Positions 49,405-58,525 of a stretch of 64,000 nt of DNA are shown in pieces. Source of the DNA: Geomicrobium sediminis (GTDB lineage Bacteria; Bacillota; Bacilli; Bacillales; Marinococcaceae); contig NZ_JAFBEC010000006.1 in assembly GCF_016908595.1 (NCBI RefSeq), forward strand, positions 215,316-279,315. The letters are read 5' to 3'. Below the pieces are notes generated by a model. That model saw only the letters and a list, made by a program, of their open reading frames with translations. It had not been told where the DNA came from and made no database searches. The position numbers and the translations under genes were made by a program. Within the stretch, counting starts at the first letter, position 1, and every line of letters begins with the position of its first letter.

Positions 49405-51312
49405 ATGAAGAAGTTTTGGTTAGCAGCCTTACTTACAGTGCCGATGCTAAGTATTCCACAGCTTGTTGAGGGTTCAGAAGTGAAACGAGGGGATTTCCTC
49501 AAAAAAATGATGGATGAAATGGACATTGAAGTAGAACATTATGATACGTCCACACTTGCTTTTGAAGATGTAAGTGAAGAATATGCTCCGTATGTAACTG
49601 CAGCAGTGGAACTTGGAATTACAACAGGACGTACGGACACTCGCTTTGGTACAGAAGATCCGGTAACGCGGGCACATGCATCGTTATTTATGACTCGTGC
49701 CATGAACTTAGAGGCAGATGACTTATCAACGCTTTTGCAATTTGAAGATGTTTCTGAGACGAGCTTTGCGAGTGAGGCTCTAGCGACGGTGGCACAGTAC
49801 GGTATTATGACTGGTTATACAAATGGTTACATGCGACCGAATCAAAACATAGCTCCTCACCAAGTTGATGCGATTCTAGAACGGCAAGACAACTACTTTA
49901 CGAAACGCTCAATCGTACATACAAATGATATGCACGGAAGAGTGATGCAAAACGATGATGAAGGTGTCATGGGTCTTGCAAAAGTACATACAATCTATGA
50001 TCTCATTAAGCAGCAAAGTGAAGACGTGCTCCTCGTCGATGGCGGAGATACTTTCCATGGTACAAATCATGTGCATTATACAGAAGGGCAAGCAATGGTT
50101 GAACTTATGAATCATATTGGCTTTGATGCGATGGTTGCTGGGAATCATGAATTTAATTATGGGTATAATCGACTATTAGAATTAAGTGACTCAGCAGACT
50201 TCCCAATCCTCGCAAGTAATGTCATCGTTGATGAAACAGGGGAGCCTTTAGTTGAGCGTTATTCGATTGCAGAACTCGCTGACAAAAAAATCGGTTTTGT
50301 TGGCATTACAACAGAAGATACACCCATTCGAACGCATCCGAGCAATGTTGAAGGGTTAACATTTTACAATGATGTAGAGATTGCCAAACGTGAAGTTAAA
50401 GCAATGGAAGACAAGGTTGATCATGTTGTTCTGTTAACGCATTCAGGTCATTCAGTAGATCAAATGTTAGCGGAAGAAATCGATGGTGTTGATTTAATTA
50501 TTGGTGGGCATAGCCATACAGCCATTGAGCGGCCGTATTATCATGATCAAACATTTATCGCCCAAGCCCACGAACATACGAAAGCAGTTGGAGTTGTGAA
50601 TCTTTACTATTATGAAGATGAACTTGCATCGATGAACGGTCAATTAATTCGTGACACTAATGATCGCTTTGAACCCCATCCAGAAACGGAAGAACTCGTA
50701 CAGCAATATGTTACTGAAGTTGATGAGGCATTGAGTGAAGTAATCGGCTCTGTTGATACTCGTCTTGAAGGGGACCGAGAGGTCGTCAGACGTGAAGAAT
50801 CGAACTTAGGTAACTTAATTACAGACGCGATGCGCCAACGAACAGATGCTGATGTAGCAATCATGAATGGGGGAGGAATTCGAGATAGTATCGAAGCGGG
50901 TGATGTGACAATCCATGATGTGATGAATGCGTTCCCATTTATCAACCTCGTTGAAGCACAAGAGATGACAGGAGATATCATTGTTGAAGCGTTAGAACAA
51001 TCGCTTAGTGTTTATCCTGAAAGTAATGGTGGATTCTTACACGTTTCAGGAATGGAGGTACAATATGACCCTGAGGCCGCTCCTTATGAGCGTGTAACAT
51101 CCGTTGAGATCAATGGCGAACCATTAGACACGGCAAAAACGTATCTCGTTGGAACCAACGATTTTCTAGCAGCTGGTGGAGACGGCTATTCGATGTTTGA
51201 AGAACAAGAAATTGTTTTATCAACGGGTGAGTTGTTAAGTGAGATTCTAATTGAGTACATTCGCTCTGGGGAAGAAATTCCTGATGTTGAGGGAAGAATT
51301 GCACAACAATAA
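49405..51312 (+). CDS. SLH-domain 5'-nucleotidase / bifunctional metallophosphatase
   Basis: A secreted UshA-like nucleotidase of 635 residues. A signal peptide (MKKFWLAALLTVPMLSIPQLVEG) is followed by two recognisable S-layer-homology repeats (FEDVSEEYAPYVTAAVELGITTGRTD..., FEDVSETSFASEALATVAQYGIMTGYTN...) and part of a third, for binding pyruvylated wall polymers. The calcineurin-like domain has IVHTNDMHGR, LLVDGGDTFHG, VAGNHEFNYG, LLTHSGHSVD and LIIGGHSHTAI. The C-terminal substrate domain has MNGGGIRDSIEAGDVT and TNDFLAAGGDGYSMF. It should release phosphate and nucleosides outside the cell. ATG 49405 has AGGAGGTG. Confidence 0.94.
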   Translation: MKKFWLAALLTVPMLSIPQLVEGSEVKRGDFLKKMMDEMDIEVEHYDTSTLAFEDVSEEYAPYVTAAVELGITTGRTDTRFGTEDPVTRAHASLFMTRAMNLEADDLSTLLQFEDVSETSFASEALATVAQYGIMTGYTNGYMRPNQNIAPHQVDAILERQDNYFTKRSIVHTNDMHGRVMQNDDEGVMGLAKVHTIYDLIKQQSEDVLLVDGGDTFHGTNHVHYTEGQAMVELMNHIGFDAMVAGNHEFNYGYNRLLELSDSADFPILASNVIVDETGEPLVERYSIAELADKKIGFVGITTEDTPIRTHPSNVEGLTFYNDVEIAKREVKAMEDKVDHVVLLTHSGHSVDQMLAEEIDGVDLIIGGHSHTAIERPYYHDQTFIAQAHEHTKAVGVVNLYYYEDELASMNGQLIRDTNDRFEPHPETEELVQQYVTEVDEALSEVIGSVDTRLEGDREVVRREESNLGNLITDAMRQRTDADVAIMNGGGIRDSIEAGDVTIHDVMNAFPFINLVEAQEMTGDIIVEALEQSLSVYPESNGGFLHVSGMEVQYDPEAAPYERVTSVEINGEPLDTAKTYLVGTNDFLAAGGDGYSMFEEQEIVLSTGELLSEILIEYIRSGEEIPDVEGRIAQQ

Positions 51313-51352
51313 AAAAAAACGATGAGGGCACTCCTCATCGTTTTTTTTTTTA
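51312..51352. terminator. Bidirectional terminator between convergent genes
   Basis: ACGATGAGG and its complement around a 4-base loop, with long A and T runs on each side. It ends the nucleotidase and the convergent MFS gene. Confidence 0.9.
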
Positions 51353-52534
51353 GATCAATTTGTTTCGGCTAGCGAACAAGCCTACAAGTAGTAAAGCTAT
51401 CGTAAGAATAAGGAAGAGCATATACGTAAGTTCTGGTAGCTGAATTGATTGCAATAAAAGCCCAAAACCAATCGGTCCGATTGTTGCAAACAAATAGCCG
51501 GCTGCTTGAGACATGCCAGAAAGTGAAGCCGCATCTTGGGCGGTTTGCGTTCGCAGTGATAAGAGTAGAAAGGATAAACTAACAGCGCCTCCTTGGGCAA
51601 TGCCGACGAATGCAATAAATAGTCCGGTCGCAAACAAAGAACTGTTAAAGAAAATCAGACCGAGAAAGCCAGTAGCATACAGCACACCTAATGTGAGTAC
51701 GATCTTTCGTTGATCGTAAAGACGAGCACCGATAATTGGAACGATAAATGTTGCAGGGATGCCAAAGATTTGCATCCAAGCTAAAAAGAACCCAGCTTCA
51801 GTTGCGTTAAAACCGTTAAGCATTAATAATTCAGGTAACCACGTAATTAAACTATAGAAAAGAATCGATTGTAAACCCATAAAGGCGGTCACTTGCCATG
51901 CAAGCTTTGAGTGCCAAAGCTTTGTGGCGGTTGGTACGGTCTTTATTTGGTTTTTCGTTTTATATTGCAGTTGTGGTAACCAAAGGATGAGTGCTAAGAA
52001 GGCAGGAACAATCCAAATAAATAAACTTACATTCCAGCCAAGACCAAGGTTTAAAGCAAGTGGAACGCTCACTCCCGAAGCGATCGTTGCAAACACAGCC
52101 ATAGACGTCATATATAAGCTCGTGAATAACCCGACCCTTAACGGAAATGTCTTTTTTACAAAACCAGGAATTAAGACATTACATAAAGCAATCCCAATGC
52201 CGACCAATGCGGTACCAACAAAAAGAAGCACGTTCACTGGCATGAAACGAACGATTATTCCTAAAATTAAGAGAATAAGGCCAACAAAAATCGTTCGCTC
52301 AAGACCAAACGTTCTTGATAGTTTTGGAGCAAAAAGAGATAAAAGTGAAAATGAAAGTAAAGGAAGTGCCGTCATAAAACTGATTTGAACATGTGATAAA
52401 TGAAGATCATCACGAATCATCATAAGTAACGGTCCTACACTTGTAATGGCAGGTCGTAAATTGAGTGCAACGAACAAAATTGCAATGACTGCCAAAACAT
52501 AAGGAGCACGTTTCGTTGGTGTTGTATTAAGCAT
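51350..52534 (-). CDS. MFS transporter, CynX/NimT (YycB) type
   Basis: A 394-residue permease with 12 helices. The first stretch, VLAVIAILFVALNLRPAITSVGPLLMMIRDDLHLSHVQISFMTALPLLSF, is characteristic of the CynX/NimT/YycB branch (NLRPA motif). Members of this branch include a 2-nitroimidazole transporter and a cyanate-operon carrier, but substrates are mostly unknown. The middle TGLFIAFVGIAQGGAVSLSFLLLSLRT matches too. It is a single minus-strand gene that ends in a shared terminator. No regulator is adjacent. Confidence 0.88.
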   Translation of the reverse strand: MLNTTPTKRAPYVLAVIAILFVALNLRPAITSVGPLLMMIRDDLHLSHVQISFMTALPLLSFSLLSLFAPKLSRTFGLERTIFVGLILLILGIIVRFMPVNVLLFVGTALVGIGIALCNVLIPGFVKKTFPLRVGLFTSLYMTSMAVFATIASGVSVPLALNLGLGWNVSLFIWIVPAFLALILWLPQLQYKTKNQIKTVPTATKLWHSKLAWQVTAFMGLQSILFYSLITWLPELLMLNGFNATEAGFFLAWMQIFGIPATFIVPIIGARLYDQRKIVLTLGVLYATGFLGLIFFNSSLFATGLFIAFVGIAQGGAVSLSFLLLSLRTQTAQDAASLSGMSQAAGYLFATIGPIGFGLLLQSIQLPELTYMLFLILTIALLLVGLFASRNKLI

Positions 52535-52572
52535 GTTATCCTCGTCATGTTTTTCTTCATTGTAACATGAAA

Positions 52573-52599
52573 CCGCCTACTCAAATGTTGAGCAGGCGG
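52573..52599 (-). terminator. Terminator of the esterase gene
   Basis: CCGCCTACTCAA pairs with TTGAGCAGGCGG (one mismatch) around ATG. On the minus strand it is followed by only a short T-run, so it may be weak. Confidence 0.6.
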
Positions 52600-52605
52600 C
52601 ATTGA

Positions 52606-53211
52606 TTAAAAGGTCTTATTAAACCAATTGATGGCTTCGCCTAATTCTGATTGAGTGAGTTGATGCCCACCATTTTCCCAATGTAAGGTCACATCCGCTC
52701 CGGCTTCTTCTAACAAGCCGTTTAGTTCTTCTGTTTCCTCAGGACGACAAATTGGGTCTTGCTTTCCAGCTCCGATAAAGATCGGTGTATCGTTAAGAGA
52801 GGGAAGTGTAACGCCTCTTCTTGGTACCATTGGATGATGAAGACTAGCTCCTTTTAGTGAGTTCTCATAATGGAACAATAAACTCGCAGCAATATTGGCT
52901 CCATTTGAATATCCGACAGCGACGATGTTGGAACGATCGAAGCTGTATTCTGTAGCGGCATGATCAAGAAATTCATGCAGCTCCTTCGTACGGAAGACCA
53001 AATCTTCTTCATCAAATACGCCTTCCCGTAGACGACGGAAAAATCGAGGCATACCATTTTCAGATACGTTTCCACGAACACTTAATACCGTCGAGTCAGG
53101 TGCGATCATTTTCGCTAATGGAAGCAAGTCGTTTTCGTCGCCACCAGTACCGTGTAAGAGGAGTAAAACAGGTGCTTGTTCGTTAGAACCTTTTTGAAAG
53201 ATGTGTTTCAT
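52606..53211 (-). CDS. Phospholipase/carboxylesterase family hydrolase (MhqD-like)
   Basis: An alpha/beta hydrolase of 201 residues. It has LLLHGTGGDENDLLPLAKMIAPDSTVLSVRGNV for the oxyanion loop. The nucleophile Ser lies in VAVGYSNGANIAASLL, Asp in FIGAGKQDPICRPEE and His in WENGGHQLTQSE. It is close to MhqD of B. subtilis, which is induced by methylhydroquinone and catechol with its MarR repressor MhqR. Its upstream neighbour is such a MarR protein. ATG 53211 with AAAGGAGTGATCAC is chosen over an earlier in-frame start. Confidence 0.87.
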   Translation of the reverse strand: MKHIFQKGSNEQAPVLLLLHGTGGDENDLLPLAKMIAPDSTVLSVRGNVSENGMPRFFRRLREGVFDEEDLVFRTKELHEFLDHAATEYSFDRSNIVAVGYSNGANIAASLLFHYENSLKGASLHHPMVPRRGVTLPSLNDTPIFIGAGKQDPICRPEETEELNGLLEEAGADVTLHWENGGHQLTQSELGEAINWFNKTF

Positions 53212-53273
53212 TGTGATCACTCCTTTAACTATAATTGTTGTTAGTGTGCTCATTCATTACGATCATGATGAGT

Positions 53274-53708
53274 CTAAACTGACGATGAATCACTTTTATG
53301 AAGTCGTCTGAGTAAACGTAATAACTCTTTTTGTTCGTCGGTTGATAAGCTGGCAAATTGGTTCATTTGAAACTCTTCTTGCATAGGTACAACCTGATGA
53401 TACAACGCTAACCCTTCTTTTGTTAACGATAAATACTTTGTTTTCCATTCTTGTTTGCGAGTAATCAGTTCACGAATCTCCATCTTCTTAACAAGGTGTG
53501 TAATGTTACCTTTCGTTACAATAAGCTTTTCTGCTAAGTCTTGTTGTGTAATGGGCTGATGAGCACCGACTTGCACGAGTAGATCGAATTGTGCAGTGGA
53601 AAGGTCATAATCATCTAAGTTCTTGTTCGTTTGACGGATGTTGTGATTGTAAAAGCGCGCGAGTCGAAACCATAGCAATAACGCAAGGCGGCGATCTGTC
53701 TGCTCCAT
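53274..53708 (-). CDS. MarR-family repressor, MhqR-like
   Basis: A winged-helix repressor of 144 residues. The DNA-binding part is LSTAQFDLLVQVGAHQPITQQDLAEKLIVTKGNITHLVKKMEIRELITRKQEWKTKYLSLTKEGLALY, which follows MhqR of B. subtilis closely from memory. It forms a unit with the MhqD-like hydrolase downstream (62-bp gap). A 20-bp palindrome lies upstream in its predicted promoter, so autoregulation is likely. ATG 53708 has AAGGAGAC eight bases away; an ATG two codons earlier is too near the ribosome binding site. Confidence 0.88.
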   Translation of the reverse strand: MEQTDRRLALLLWFRLARFYNHNIRQTNKNLDDYDLSTAQFDLLVQVGAHQPITQQDLAEKLIVTKGNITHLVKKMEIRELITRKQEWKTKYLSLTKEGLALYHQVVPMQEEFQMNQFASLSTDEQKELLRLLRRLHKSDSSSV

Positions 53709-53748
53709 ACACATGTCTCCTTCAGTTGTTATCAGTATAATCATAAAC

Positions 53749-53768
53749 TGAATGGGCATGCACATTCA
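53749..53768. promoter_or_regulatory. MarR-type operator
   Basis: TGAATGGGCATGCACATTCA is a palindrome with matching arms apart from the two positions flanking GCATGC. On the minus strand it fills the space between TTGAAT and TATGAT (18-bp spacer), the likely promoter of the MarR gene. Confidence 0.6.
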
Positions 53769-53879
53769 AGAATTTTGCATGAGACGATGAGTTAAATTCG
53801 TTTTACTGCACATGAGATGTATGATTTACGACCATTTCGGGTACAGGATGAATAAGAAACTATTGTTGGAGGGATAACC

Positions 53880-54785
53880 TTGAATAGACGAACGCTAGGT
53901 AAATCAGAGATTGAACTTAGTGAGATTTCATTAGGTACGATGAGTTTACCTAAGGACTCTACACAATCAAAACGAATTATTGAAACAGCTATGGAAAAAG
54001 GAATTAACTATTTTGATACCGCGGACCTCTACTCCTTTGGTGAGAATGAGCGAATGGTCGGAGAGTTAATTAAGGAAAGAAGAAGTGACTTAATCCTTGG
54101 AACAAAAGGTGGGAATCACTTTGAGGAAGGAAAAGACGGATGGTTTTGGGATCCGTCAAAAGCATACTTAAAAGAAGCTTGTAAAAATAGTTTAAAGCGT
54201 TTAGGAACGGATTACATCGATTTGTATCAACTTCACGGTGGAACAATCGATGACCCAATCGATGAATCCATTGAAGCATTGCAAGAATTAAAGCAAGAAG
54301 GATACATCCGAGAATTTGGAATTTCATCAATACGACCGAATGTTATTCGAGAGTACCTTCAATCTGGGATGGCGAGTGTGATGATGCAATATAGTATGCT
54401 CGACCGAAGACCAGAAGAGGAACTTTTAGAATTACTTCACCAAAACGGAATTGGTGTTCTCGTAAGAGGTGCAGTGGCAAAAGGATTGCTTACAGACCGA
54501 GTAGAAGAAAAAGTCAGTGAAGACGGGTTTCTAGGTCATAGTAAGGAACGCATTTTATTTGCGACCGATGCTCTACGTGCCATTAGTGATGTAGCAACAC
54601 CGTCACAAGAAGCGATTCGATATGTACTCCGTCACCCTGCGGTCACTTCGGTCGTAGCCGGTGCAAGCACTGCAGAACAAGTGCTAGAAAACAGTGTTAC
54701 ATCAGAACTAGGTCCCCTCTCGGAAGAAAATTATGATAAATTAAAGAAAAGTGCTGCCATGATTTATTACGAACAGCACCGTTAA
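53880..54785 (+). CDS. Aldo/keto reductase
   Basis: A 301-residue NADPH-dependent barrel enzyme. Catalytic tetrad residues are visible: Asp and Tyr in YFDTADLYSFGENERMVGE, Lys in LILGTKGGN and His in LYQLHGGTIDDP. The cofactor-binding end is LRHPAVTSVVAGASTAEQVLENS. The physiological aldehyde or ketone is unknown. The start is TTG 53880 behind GGAGGG. It lies divergent from the MarR/esterase unit, so common control by the MarR protein is possible. The M20 gene follows by 17 bp. Confidence 0.9.
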   Translation: MNRRTLGKSEIELSEISLGTMSLPKDSTQSKRIIETAMEKGINYFDTADLYSFGENERMVGELIKERRSDLILGTKGGNHFEEGKDGWFWDPSKAYLKEACKNSLKRLGTDYIDLYQLHGGTIDDPIDESIEALQELKQEGYIREFGISSIRPNVIREYLQSGMASVMMQYSMLDRRPEEELLELLHQNGIGVLVRGAVAKGLLTDRVEEKVSEDGFLGHSKERILFATDALRAISDVATPSQEAIRYVLRHPAVTSVVAGASTAEQVLENSVTSELGPLSEENYDKLKKSAAMIYYEQHR

Positions 54786-54802
54786 TGCTGAGGAGTGGAA
54801 CA

Positions 54803-56095
54803 ATGGAACGATGGTTAGATGAATTAGAACCGAAACTGATTACGTGGAGGCGACATTTTCATAAATACCCTGAAGTCGGTTGGACTGAATATGTTACGAC
54901 AGCAAAGATTGTAGAAGAGCTTGAACGACTAGGTTTTACGTTATATATAGGAAAAGATGCCGTAGATTCATCTTCTAGAAGCGGCGTTCCAAATGCTGAA
55001 CAATTAGAAGAAGCTGAGCTTCGTGCGAAAGAACACAACGTTCCTAAAGCGCTCATTGAGAAAATGAGCGGGGGTCATACGGGTGTTGTTGCCCGTCTGG
55101 ATACTGGAAGAAAAGGACCGCATACCGCATTGCGTTTCGATATTGATGCACTGCCAATTTTTGAAGCTACTGAAGACCATTTCCCGAAAGCAGAAGGATT
55201 CCAGTCGATTCATGATGGGTTTATGCATGCTTGTGGGCACGACGGGCATACGAGTATTGGTTTAGGTGTTGCTCACTATTTGTATAGCCATCAAGATGAG
55301 TTGTCTGGAGAGTTTACGCTGTTATTCCAACCCGCAGAAGAAGGCAGTCGAGGTGCGAAGGCCATGGTTGAGAAAGGGTGGTTATCGAATGTTGATCACT
55401 TTCTTTCCGGACATATTGGCATCTCGGATGAAGAAGTTGGACTTGTAGCTGCCACTACTGAAGGATTTTTAGCGACGACGAAATTCGATATTACCTTTAA
55501 AGGAAAAGCGTCTCATGCAGGTGCAAAACCTGAAGAGGGAAAGAATGCATTACTATCTGCCGCTAATTTCTCACAACATGCCTACGCAATTCCAAGGCAT
55601 AGTGCTGGAGATACTCGGGTAAATATCGGCACATTGGAAGCGGGGTCAGGTCGTAACGTGACAGCCGACCATGCCTTTTTACGTGGTGAATCTCGTGGGG
55701 AAACAAAAGAATTAGATCGCTATATGTTTGCACATATTAAGCAAATCGCACAAGCTTCTGCAGATCTTTATGGAACGACAGTTGAGATTGAAGAAGTTGG
55801 ACAAGGCACAACTGCCGAGTGCGATCACGTATGGATTGAGCGCCTAGAAGAAGTTGCACAAAAGTACGATACGATTAATAAAGTACTTCCTAAACTTGCA
55901 ATAGGTGCTTCTGAAGATGTGACTCATATGATGCGATCAGTGAAAGAAGACGGTGGTGAAGTGACGTATATGATTTTCGGGACACCACTTAAAGAAGGAC
56001 ATCATCATCCCCAGTTTGATTATGAGGAAAACGTATTAAGAGTAGGGGTTTTGGCTGTAACAGGTTTACTTGAAAACTTGCATTGTAAAGATTGA
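54803..56095 (+). CDS. M20-family amidohydrolase (AbgA-like)
   Basis: A 430-residue zinc peptidase/amidohydrolase of the M20D group. It has WRRHFHKYPEVGWTEYVTT at the start, LRFDIDALPI, FMHACGHDGHTSIGLGVAHYL (metal ligands) and LLFQPAEEGSRGAKAMVEKGWL. GKASHAGAKPEEGKNALLSAA (dimerisation domain) and LAIGASEDVTHMMRSVKEDGG follow. The extra insertion of about 30 residues after GKDAVDSSSRSG is like the AbgA subunit of p-aminobenzoyl-glutamate hydrolase. It probably hydrolyses N-acyl amino acids or such conjugates. ATG 54803 has GAGGAGTG upstream. It is likely co-transcribed with the aldo/keto reductase. Confidence 0.88.
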   Translation: MERWLDELEPKLITWRRHFHKYPEVGWTEYVTTAKIVEELERLGFTLYIGKDAVDSSSRSGVPNAEQLEEAELRAKEHNVPKALIEKMSGGHTGVVARLDTGRKGPHTALRFDIDALPIFEATEDHFPKAEGFQSIHDGFMHACGHDGHTSIGLGVAHYLYSHQDELSGEFTLLFQPAEEGSRGAKAMVEKGWLSNVDHFLSGHIGISDEEVGLVAATTEGFLATTKFDITFKGKASHAGAKPEEGKNALLSAANFSQHAYAIPRHSAGDTRVNIGTLEAGSGRNVTADHAFLRGESRGETKELDRYMFAHIKQIAQASADLYGTTVEIEEVGQGTTAECDHVWIERLEEVAQKYDTINKVLPKLAIGASEDVTHMMRSVKEDGGEVTYMIFGTPLKEGHHHPQFDYEENVLRVGVLAVTGLLENLHCKD

Positions 56096-56186
56096 GTAAC
56101 CACGTGAGCAAAGTATTGTTTGATTTGACAAATTTATGCTAAGATATGTAAGCAATCTATGCGATTTTTGAGGAGGAAACAAAGGA

Positions 56187-56501
56187 ATGAAGAAATTCTT
56201 AATTATGATGGCTGGTTCTGCTATGCTACTTGCTGCATGTGGCGGCGGGGACGATGCTGGTGAAGAAGGCGAAGAAACAGCTGGCGGTACATACGACGCA
56301 GAAGCAGCTGCAAGCCTATATGAATCAAACTGCTTATCTTGCCATGGAGATCAAGGTTCAGGTGCATCAGGTCCTGAAATCGCTGGTATGGATGTTGACT
56401 CTGTACTTGCAGCGATCGAAGAAGGTCCTGGAGGCATGCCAGCTGATATCGTGACTGGTGAAGAAGCAGAGAATGTAGCTCAATACGTTTCTGAGCAATA
56501 A
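56187..56501 (+). CDS. cccB: Cytochrome c-551, lipoprotein
   Basis: A small membrane-anchored cytochrome c of 104 residues. The lipobox is LLAACG, followed by an acidic linker. The haem site is SNCLSCHGDQGSG (CxxCH near residue 50), with axial Met in GPGGMPADIVTGEEAENVAQYVSEQ. It matches CccB of Bacillus, an electron carrier to terminal oxidases outside the membrane. The acidic surface is normal for alkaliphiles. The start has GAGGAGGAAAC. It is monocistronic. Confidence 0.93.
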   Translation: MKKFLIMMAGSAMLLAACGGGDDAGEEGEETAGGTYDAEAAASLYESNCLSCHGDQGSGASGPEIAGMDVDSVLAAIEEGPGGMPADIVTGEEAENVAQYVSEQ

Positions 56502-56508
56502 TGTACGT

Positions 56509-56537
56509 AACCTTCTATTTGAGATAGAAGGTTTTTT
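56509..56537 (+). terminator. Terminator after cytochrome c-551
   Basis: AACCTTCTAT and its exact complement around TTGAG, followed by a T-run. Confidence 0.88.
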
Positions 56538-56611
56538 ATTTGGAAAAAATGATGTACTGGAATAGTATTCTTACAGAAAATGGGTACGCTAGGGACAAGG
56601 AGGTGATGGAC

Positions 56612-56833
56612 ATGAGTCCATTTAATGTTGGGATTCCTAGTTTGATTTTAATTTTGTTGCTTGCCATCTTGATCTTTGGACCCAAAAAATTGCCGGAGAT
56701 TGGTGGGGCATTTGGGAAGACGATTACCGAATTTAAACGGTCAACGAGTCAACTCATGGATGATGAACCATCTTCTACACCGGCACAACCGACTAAAATT
56801 GAATCGAACCCTACAGATGATTCTAAAGCTTAA
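56612..56833 (+). CDS. tatA: Twin-arginine translocase subunit TatA
   Basis: TatA forms the protein-conducting part of the Tat export system. The 73-residue protein has the short hydrophobic helix [40 protein letters not shown]; the FGPKKLPE hinge and the amphipathic helix are diagnostic. A polar tail with many Pro and Ser follows. ATG 56612 has AAGGAGGTG at eight bases; an ATG two codons earlier is too near. The tatC homologue is 4.7 kb downstream on the same strand, separated by unrelated genes. Confidence 0.93.
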   Translation: MSPFNVGIPSLILILLLAILIFGPKKLPEIGGAFGKTITEFKRSTSQLMDDEPSSTPAQPTKIESNPTDDSKA

Positions 56834-56859
56834 TCGGTGGCTACGATCATAATATCGAC

Positions 56860-56898
56860 AAAAAGGTGAGTAGGTAACAAGTCTGTACTCACCTTTTT
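56860..56898 (+). terminator. Terminator after tatA
   Basis: AAAAAGGTGAGTA and its complement TACTCACCTTTTT around a 13-base loop. Confidence 0.85.
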
Positions 56899-57139
56899 GC
56901 GTTATGGATAAGTAGTTATTTTATCAAACATACATTGAAAGGGGTACTTCAGTCACGTTCTGAAAAATGTTGTATTTAAATTTTCTATATATATTGACAA
57001 TTAAATTAAGAAGTCGTAACCTATTGAATAATCACCACCTCACTTTTAGTCATTTTTACTGTTTCGGATCGAAGCAGTATTCTTTTTATCCATTAAACCG
57101 ACTATTCAAGTGAGTATTATATGGATAGGGGTGCCTGAC

Positions 57140-58525
57140 ATGACTGAGCAAAGAAAAAGAATGTATTTAAATGCGTTTGATATGAACTGTGCAAGCCATC
57201 AATCCCCTGGATTATGGGCTCATCCAGATGATCAAAAATCAACTTCTTATAAGACGGCTGATTATTGGATTGAGTTAGCGAAAACGCTAGAGCGTGGATT
57301 CTTTGATGGGATTTTCTTAGCGGACGTGTTGGGGACATACGACGTATACAAAGGATCTAGAGATACAGCGATCGAACATGGTGTACAAGCGCCTGTTAAC
57401 GATCCGAGTTACCTTGTGCCTCTTATGGCTTCAGCAACGAAGCACTTAGGGTTTGGGTTAACGGTGTCGACAACGCATGAGAATCCGTATATCTTTGCGA
57501 GGCGCATGTCCACACTTGATCATTTAACAAACGGCAGAATCGGTTGGAACATCGTGACAAGTTACTTAGAAAGTGCTTCAAGAAACATTGGGTTAAAGCA
57601 AGTGAAGCATGACGAACGTTATGAAATTGCTGAAGAATATTTAGAAGTGGTATACAAGTTATGGGAAGGCAGTTGGGAAGACGATGCAGTGCAAAACGAT
57701 AAAGAAAATCGAAGGTTTGCAGATCCTAGCAAAGTTCATGACATCAATCATTACGGCAAGCATTATGAAGTGCCAGGAGCACACTTATGCGAGCCTTCAC
57801 CACAACGGACTCCCGTCTTGTTTCAAGCTGGTGCATCAAAACGAGGGAAGCAATTTGCATCGAAGCACGCCGAGTTAGTATTTATAAGTGTACCGGAAGA
57901 TTATCTTGCGAAACGTTACGTCGACGAGCTTAATGAGGAACTAAACCTTGCAGGAAGAGATCGCAGTGAAGTGAAAGTTCTGTCCTTATTGACGCCAATC
58001 ATCGGTAAAACGAAGGAAGAAGCTGATGCTAAGCGTGAGGCATACAGAAAATTTGTGAGTCATGAAGGCAGTCTTGCGCTGATTGGTGGTTGGACTGGTA
58101 TCGATTTTAGTGGCTACGAGAAAGAAGATAAAGTGGAATACATTGAAAATGAAGCGATGCGATCTTCTATTGCAAGCTTTACGAATCAAAATGCTGACGA
58201 GTGGACAGTCGGAGAATTTTCTGAGTTTGTAAGTATCGGTGGTCGCGGGAAAGTGATTGTAGGTACAGCAGAAGAAGTGGCAGATCAAATGCAAGACTGG
58301 ATGGAGACGACGGGTGTGGACGGATTCAATATCGCCTACAGCGTTTCACCTGGAACATTTGAAGAATTTGTTGATGATGTGGTTCCGATTTTGCAAGAGC
58401 GTGGGCTTGTAAGAACGTCTTATGAAGAAGGAACGTATCGAAACAACCTCTTCGGCTATGATCAACTTCCTGAGCACCATGTCGGGCGTACGTACCGGCA
58501 GTTGAGTGCTGAGATTAAACAATGA
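57140..58525 (+). CDS. LLM-class flavin-dependent monooxygenase (NtaA/SnaA/DszA type)
   Basis: An FMNH2-dependent monooxygenase of 461 residues. Signature regions are MYLNAFDMNCASHQSPGLWAHPDDQ near the start, ERGFFDGIFLADVLGTYDVYKGSRDTAIEHGVQAPVNDPSYLVPLMA, TVSTTHENPYIFARRMSTLDHLTNGRIGWNIVTSYLESASRN, and VLFQAGASKRGKQFA. Known members attack nitrilotriacetate, dibenzothiophene sulfone, dimethyl sulfide or pristinamycin precursors. The substrate here is unknown. ATG 57140 has AGGGGTG upstream. Its stop overlaps the start of a GltS-type carrier gene, so the two are co-translated. It needs a separate flavin reductase, not seen here. Confidence 0.9.
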   Translation: MTEQRKRMYLNAFDMNCASHQSPGLWAHPDDQKSTSYKTADYWIELAKTLERGFFDGIFLADVLGTYDVYKGSRDTAIEHGVQAPVNDPSYLVPLMASATKHLGFGLTVSTTHENPYIFARRMSTLDHLTNGRIGWNIVTSYLESASRNIGLKQVKHDERYEIAEEYLEVVYKLWEGSWEDDAVQNDKENRRFADPSKVHDINHYGKHYEVPGAHLCEPSPQRTPVLFQAGASKRGKQFASKHAELVFISVPEDYLAKRYVDELNEELNLAGRDRSEVKVLSLLTPIIGKTKEEADAKREAYRKFVSHEGSLALIGGWTGIDFSGYEKEDKVEYIENEAMRSSIASFTNQNADEWTVGEFSEFVSIGGRGKVIVGTAEEVADQMQDWMETTGVDGFNIAYSVSPGTFEEFVDDVVPILQERGLVRTSYEEGTYRNNLFGYDQLPEHHVGRTYRQLSAEIKQ

